A stretch of 64,000 bases of DNA from JAGWJU01 sp035533295 (GTDB lineage Bacteria; Elusimicrobiota; Elusimicrobia; UBA1565; UBA9628), in NCBI GenBank assembly GCA_035533295.1, contig DATLUA010000002.1, positions 11,677 to 75,676 on the forward strand, written 5' to 3'. Under the pieces are notes generated by a model. That model was not told where the DNA came from and did no database searches. It worked only from the letters and a program-made list of their open reading frames with translations. Shown one piece after another: positions 60,980-64,000 of the stretch (within the stretch, counting starts at the first letter, position 1; each line of letters begins with the position of its first letter). A program made the position numbers and the translations under genes.

Positions 60980-61009
60980 CGAGGAAAGGGTTTTAGAGTA
61001 GTTTTTTCC

Positions 61010-62065
61010 ATGCCCGAAACCGACCGCAAACAATGGGAATCCCAGTTGGAGGCCGTGCGCGCGGCTTTCGCGGCGACGGCAGCGCAGACAGCGGCCGATC
61101 TCAAAGCCCTCGATGACATCCGCGTGCGGTTCTTGGGCCGTAAAGGCGGGCTGACCGAACTTCTTAAGCTCCTTAAAGATTTCCCTATCGCGGAAAAACG
61201 TGAGCTGGGCCCCAAGGCCCAGGAAACCAAGGAAAGCTTCGAGGCCGTCATCGCGCGCCGCCAAATGGAGCTCGAGGAAAACCTTCTGCAATCCAAATTG
61301 TCGGGCCAGCGCATCGACGTCAGCCTGCCTTCCTACCGCGAGCCGCGCGGTCGCCTGCACCCGCTGACTTTAGTCATGGATGAGATGACGCGCATCCTCA
61401 CACTGATGGGATTCTCCCTGGCGCAAGGCCCTCACGTGGAAACGGAGCACCACAACTTCGAGGCGCTCAATATCCCCAAGCATCACCCGGCGCGGGACAT
61501 GCTTGACACCTTTTACCTCAAAGGCGCTCCCGGCGTCCTGCGCACCCACACATCTCCGGTGCAAATCCGTGTCATGGAAAAACAAAAACCTCCTCTGCGC
61601 ATCATCTGTCCCGGGCGCGTCTTCCGCCACGAGGAAGTGGACGCCTCCCACTCCTCCGTGTTCCATCAAATCGAAGGACTGGCCGTGGACAAGGGCGTTT
61701 CCTTCGCCGACCTGAAGGGCACTCTCGATTTCTTCTTAAAGGAACTCTTCGGCCAGAAGACTCAGACCCGCTACCGCCCTTCCTATTTTCCGTTCACCGA
61801 GCCCTCGACCGAGGTCGACGTCCGGTGCCTATTCTGCTCAGGCGCCGGCTGCCCGGCCTGCAAAAGATCGGGCTGGATGGAAATTTTAGGCGCCGGCGTC
61901 GTGAACCCCAACGTGCTCAAGGCCGTGGGCCTGGATCCCGCGCAATGGTCGGGATTTGCCTTCGGCGTGGGCGTCGAGCGCGTGGCCATGCTGCGCCTGG
62001 GCGTCAACGACATGCGGCTTTTCTACGAGAACGACCAGCGCTTTCTCGTTCAATTCGACGGCTGA
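61010..62065 (+). CDS. pheS: Phenylalanyl-tRNA synthetase alpha subunit
   Basis: 351 residues. An N-terminal coiled coil (about 1-90) contacts tRNA. Class II motifs: motif 1 region HPLTLVMDEMTRIL, motif 2 PGRVFRHEEVDASHSSVFHQ, motif 3 FAFGVGVERVAML. PSYFPFTEPSTEV and a four-cysteine knuckle CLFCSGAGCPAC lie before motif 3, as in many bacterial PheS. It pairs with PheT, 6 bp downstream. Confidence 0.97.
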   Translation: MPETDRKQWESQLEAVRAAFAATAAQTAADLKALDDIRVRFLGRKGGLTELLKLLKDFPIAEKRELGPKAQETKESFEAVIARRQMELEENLLQSKLSGQRIDVSLPSYREPRGRLHPLTLVMDEMTRILTLMGFSLAQGPHVETEHHNFEALNIPKHHPARDMLDTFYLKGAPGVLRTHTSPVQIRVMEKQKPPLRIICPGRVFRHEEVDASHSSVFHQIEGLAVDKGVSFADLKGTLDFFLKELFGQKTQTRYRPSYFPFTEPSTEVDVRCLFCSGAGCPACKRSGWMEILGAGVVNPNVLKAVGLDPAQWSGFAFGVGVERVAMLRLGVNDMRLFYENDQRFLVQFDG

Positions 62066-62071
62066 AACAAG

Positions 62072-64000
62072 ATGAAAATTTCTCTTGAGTGGCTCAAGGA
62101 GCACCTGCCGTCCTTAAACCTCGGCGCGGAGGAGTTGGCCAAGGCGCTGCTGAACCTGGGCCTGGAGGTGTCCTCCATACAGCGCCGCGGCGCGGCCTTT
62201 TCGGGCGTCGCGGCCGCGAAAATTCTCTCGGTCGGCAAGCACCCCAACGCGGACAGGCTTTCGGTCTGCTCGGTGGAGTCCGGCGGAGAGGTTTTCCCCG
62301 TGGTCTGCGGCGCTAAGAACATCGCGGCCGGGCAAATCGTCCCTTTGGCCCGGCCCGGGGCCACTCTTCCGGGCGGGCGGACCTTGGCCAAGACCGTCAT
62401 CCGCGGCGTGGAATCCCAGGGCATGCTCTGCTCCGCGGCGGAATTGGGCCTGGGTTCGGATCACGGCGGCATCCTTATCCTAAAACCCGATACTCCGAGC
62501 GGCGCGGATCTAAGCTCCCTGCTAGCCAAGCCGGACTTGGTCCTGGAAGTCGAAGTCACGCCCAACCGGCCGGATTGCCTCTCGCACCTGGGGCTGGCCC
62601 GGGAACTCTCGGCGGCGCTGTCCCTACCGCTGCGAATTCGTCAGCTGGCGCCCCTTCTTGAGGCCGTGGCTCCGCTTAAAATCAGCGTGGCGGACGCGGG
62701 TGCCTGCCCGCTCTACACCGGCAAGGTTTTTTCCGGCCTGGACATCAGGCCCAGCCCCGGATGGCTCTGCGCCAGGTTGGAAGCCGTGGGGCTGCGGCCC
62801 ATCAACGCCCTGGTGGACATCACCAACTACGTCTTGATGGACGTCGGGCAGCCCCTGCACGCCTTCGACTACGACAAAATCGCGGGCGGCGAAATCGCGG
62901 TGCGCTTCGCCAAAAAGGGCGAGAGCATCGCGGCCTTGGACGGAAAAACCTACGAGCTCGCGCCGGAATGCCTGGTCGTCGCCGACGCCCAAAGGCCCGC
63001 GGCCATAGCCGGAATCATGGGCGGAATGGAGAGCTCCATCACGGACACGACCAAGCGGGCGCTGCTGGAAAGCGCGTGCTTTTCCCCGGTCGCGGTCCGG
63101 CGCGGCTCGCAACTCCTGCGCCTGCGCTCGGACTCCTCATACCGTTTCGAGCGCGGGACCGACCCGGCGGCGGCGCCCGCGGCTGCGGCCCTGGCGGAGA
63201 CTCTGCTCCGCGAGCTGTGCGGAAAATCAGTCCGAGCGGACGCTTCGGCGAGCGCGGGCAAGACTCCTTCCGCGGCCGAGCCCATTTCGGTCTCGGCCGC
63301 GCGCATCAACCAAATCCTCGGCTCGGATTTCGCCCCGACGGAAATTTCCCAGGCTTTGAACCGCATTTCGGCGCGGCCGGACTCATCCGCGAGCGGCATC
63401 ACCTTTTACCCCCCAAGCTACCGGCGGGACTTGGCCACGGAATGGGACTTGGCGGAAGAGACCGCCAGGCTGCTTGGCTACGACCGCATCCCGGCGCGGG
63501 AACCCGTCTCGCGCCCGGCTTTGTCCCGCGTGGAGGCGGGGCACGCGGCTTTGGTCCGCTGCCGCGCGCGCCTGAGCGCGGCGGGACTCTTGGAAGCCTT
63601 CAACCACGATTTTGTCTCGGAGAAAGTTCTCGCCGCTTCCCGGCAAATCCAGGCCGAGACCTGGGCCCGGCCCGCCAACCCGCTCTCTGAGGAAGGCGCC
63701 GTGCTGCGCCCCACGCTGCTGCCGGGCCTGCTGCAAAACGCCGCTTTGAATTTCAGCCGGGGCGCGCGTTCGGTCCGGCTCTTCGAGATCGGCAAAGCCT
63801 ATCGCATGGAAAACGGCGTCGTCGCGGAAAACTGGCGCGCCGCCGGCGTCTTAAGCGGTCCCACCGAAGAGACCGCGGGTGGAAAATTTTGGAGCATCTC
63901 ACAAAGCGCGCAATACGATTTTTACCGCGTCAAAGGCATTTTTGAAAGTTTGCTTGCCGAACCCGCCGGAGAGATTTTCCGCGCTACGAATGGCACGGAG
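62072..64000 (+). CDS. pheT: Phenylalanyl-tRNA synthetase beta subunit (C-terminus beyond window)
   Basis: 643 codons before the edge. Domains in order: N-terminal MKISLEWLKEHLP, tRNA-binding OB-fold (AAKILSVGKHPNADRLSVC, VCGAKNIAAGQIVPLA), B3/B4 editing domain (EVTPNRPDCLSHLGLAREL, NALVDITNYVLMDVGQPLH, GIMGGMESS), B5 (YPPSYRRDLATEWDLAEE) and the catalytic-like domain (NPLSEEGAVLRPTLLPGLL, RLFEIGKAY). The remaining part, including the anticodon-binding domain, lies outside. Confidence 0.97.
   Translation, partial: MKISLEWLKEHLPSLNLGAEELAKALLNLGLEVSSIQRRGAAFSGVAAAKILSVGKHPNADRLSVCSVESGGEVFPVVCGAKNIAAGQIVPLARPGATLPGGRTLAKTVIRGVESQGMLCSAAELGLGSDHGGILILKPDTPSGADLSSLLAKPDLVLEVEVTPNRPDCLSHLGLARELSAALSLPLRIRQLAPLLEAVAPLKISVADAGACPLYTGKVFSGLDIRPSPGWLCARLEAVGLRPINALVDITNYVLMDVGQPLHAFDYDKIAGGEIAVRFAKKGESIAALDGKTYELAPECLVVADAQRPAAIAGIMGGMESSITDTTKRALLESACFSPVAVRRGSQLLRLRSDSSYRFERGTDPAAAPAAAALAETLLRELCGKSVRADASASAGKTPSAAEPISVSAARINQILGSDFAPTEISQALNRISARPDSSASGITFYPPSYRRDLATEWDLAEETARLLGYDRIPAREPVSRPALSRVEAGHAALVRCRARLSAAGLLEAFNHDFVSEKVLAASRQIQAETWARPANPLSEEGAVLRPTLLPGLLQNAALNFSRGARSVRLFEIGKAYRMENGVVAENWRAAGVLSGPTEETAGGKFWSISQSAQYDFYRVKGIFESLLAEPAGEIFRATNGTE

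Overview
The window reads as a contiguous piece of a GC-rich bacterial chromosome with very tight gene packing, many 1-17 bp overlaps and long same-strand operons. The cell is diderm: there are lipoproteins with clear lipoboxes, lipoprotein signal peptidase, an LpxL/HtrB-type acyltransferase, MurC and a PilB-type pilus ATPase. A SWIB-domain protein, adenosylcobalamin-dependent methylmalonyl-CoA mutase and very large secreted or membrane multidomain proteins together suggest Elusimicrobiota or a similar poorly cultured diderm lineage. That placement is inference; no rRNA is present to test it.

Layout. 1-2.3 kb: a Ser/Thr kinase (cut by the window edge), a coupled Sel1-like protein and a remnant of an ADP-ribosylglycohydrolase. 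2.3-3.4 kb: smpB, tRNA-Leu(CAG), a Nudix gene. 3.4-14.2 kb: nine genes on the minus strand, each overlapping or nearly touching the next, in transcription order rdgB-TPR fusion, murC, rsmA, DUF192, methylmalonyl-CoA mutase large subunit, pilB, GAF-HD-GYP, mutase small subunit, meaB. 14.3-17.3 kb: BON lipoprotein, mutY, a LiaF-like protein, a Cys/Met PLP enzyme.

17.3-25.2 kb is an accessory region: an HTH plus nucleotidyltransferase pair with a palindromic operator, a metallophosphoesterase lacking its centre, a TPR protein, RhuM, a pRiA4b ORF-3 protein, a HigB/HigA-type toxin-antitoxin pair, an HNH nuclease and a small orphan gene. Its right end is tRNA-Asp(GTC). A direct repeat of about 72 nt, covering the 3' tip of that tRNA and its terminator, recurs 2.43 kb to the left, as expected of an integrated element that has no visible integrase.

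25.2-46.2 kb is mostly metabolic and housekeeping: a lipase-maturation-factor-like membrane protein, a GT21 glycosyltransferase, a HAD phosphatase, an S51 peptidase, acyl-CoA dehydrogenase, ileS, lspA, a 23S rRNA uracil methyltransferase, a zinc-peptidase lipoprotein, a P-type ATPase homologue that has lost its catalytic motifs, queF, 2-oxoacid dehydrogenase E1 alpha and beta, an ABC exporter, a PduO-type cobalamin adenosyltransferase, an S9 peptidase and tRNA-Glu(CTC). The mutase, MeaB, adenosyltransferase, acyl-CoA dehydrogenase and E1 genes fit branched-chain amino acid, odd-chain or propionate catabolism.

46.2-56 kb holds the most unusual locus: two overlapping giant genes. The first transcribed encodes a 1763-residue membrane protein joining an intact M50 site-2-protease-like domain to a ClpA/B/C-type double AAA+ unfoldase. 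The second encodes a 1493-residue exported protein of degenerate alpha/beta repeats plus helical repeats, and the two share an unusual N-terminal signal motif. 56-59.6 kb: TRL-like lipoprotein, SWIB protein, Nudix, alpha/beta hydrolase, LpxL-type acyltransferase, secreted protein. 59.7-64 kb: infC (apparently starting at ATC), rpmI, rplT, pheS, pheT (cut by the window edge).
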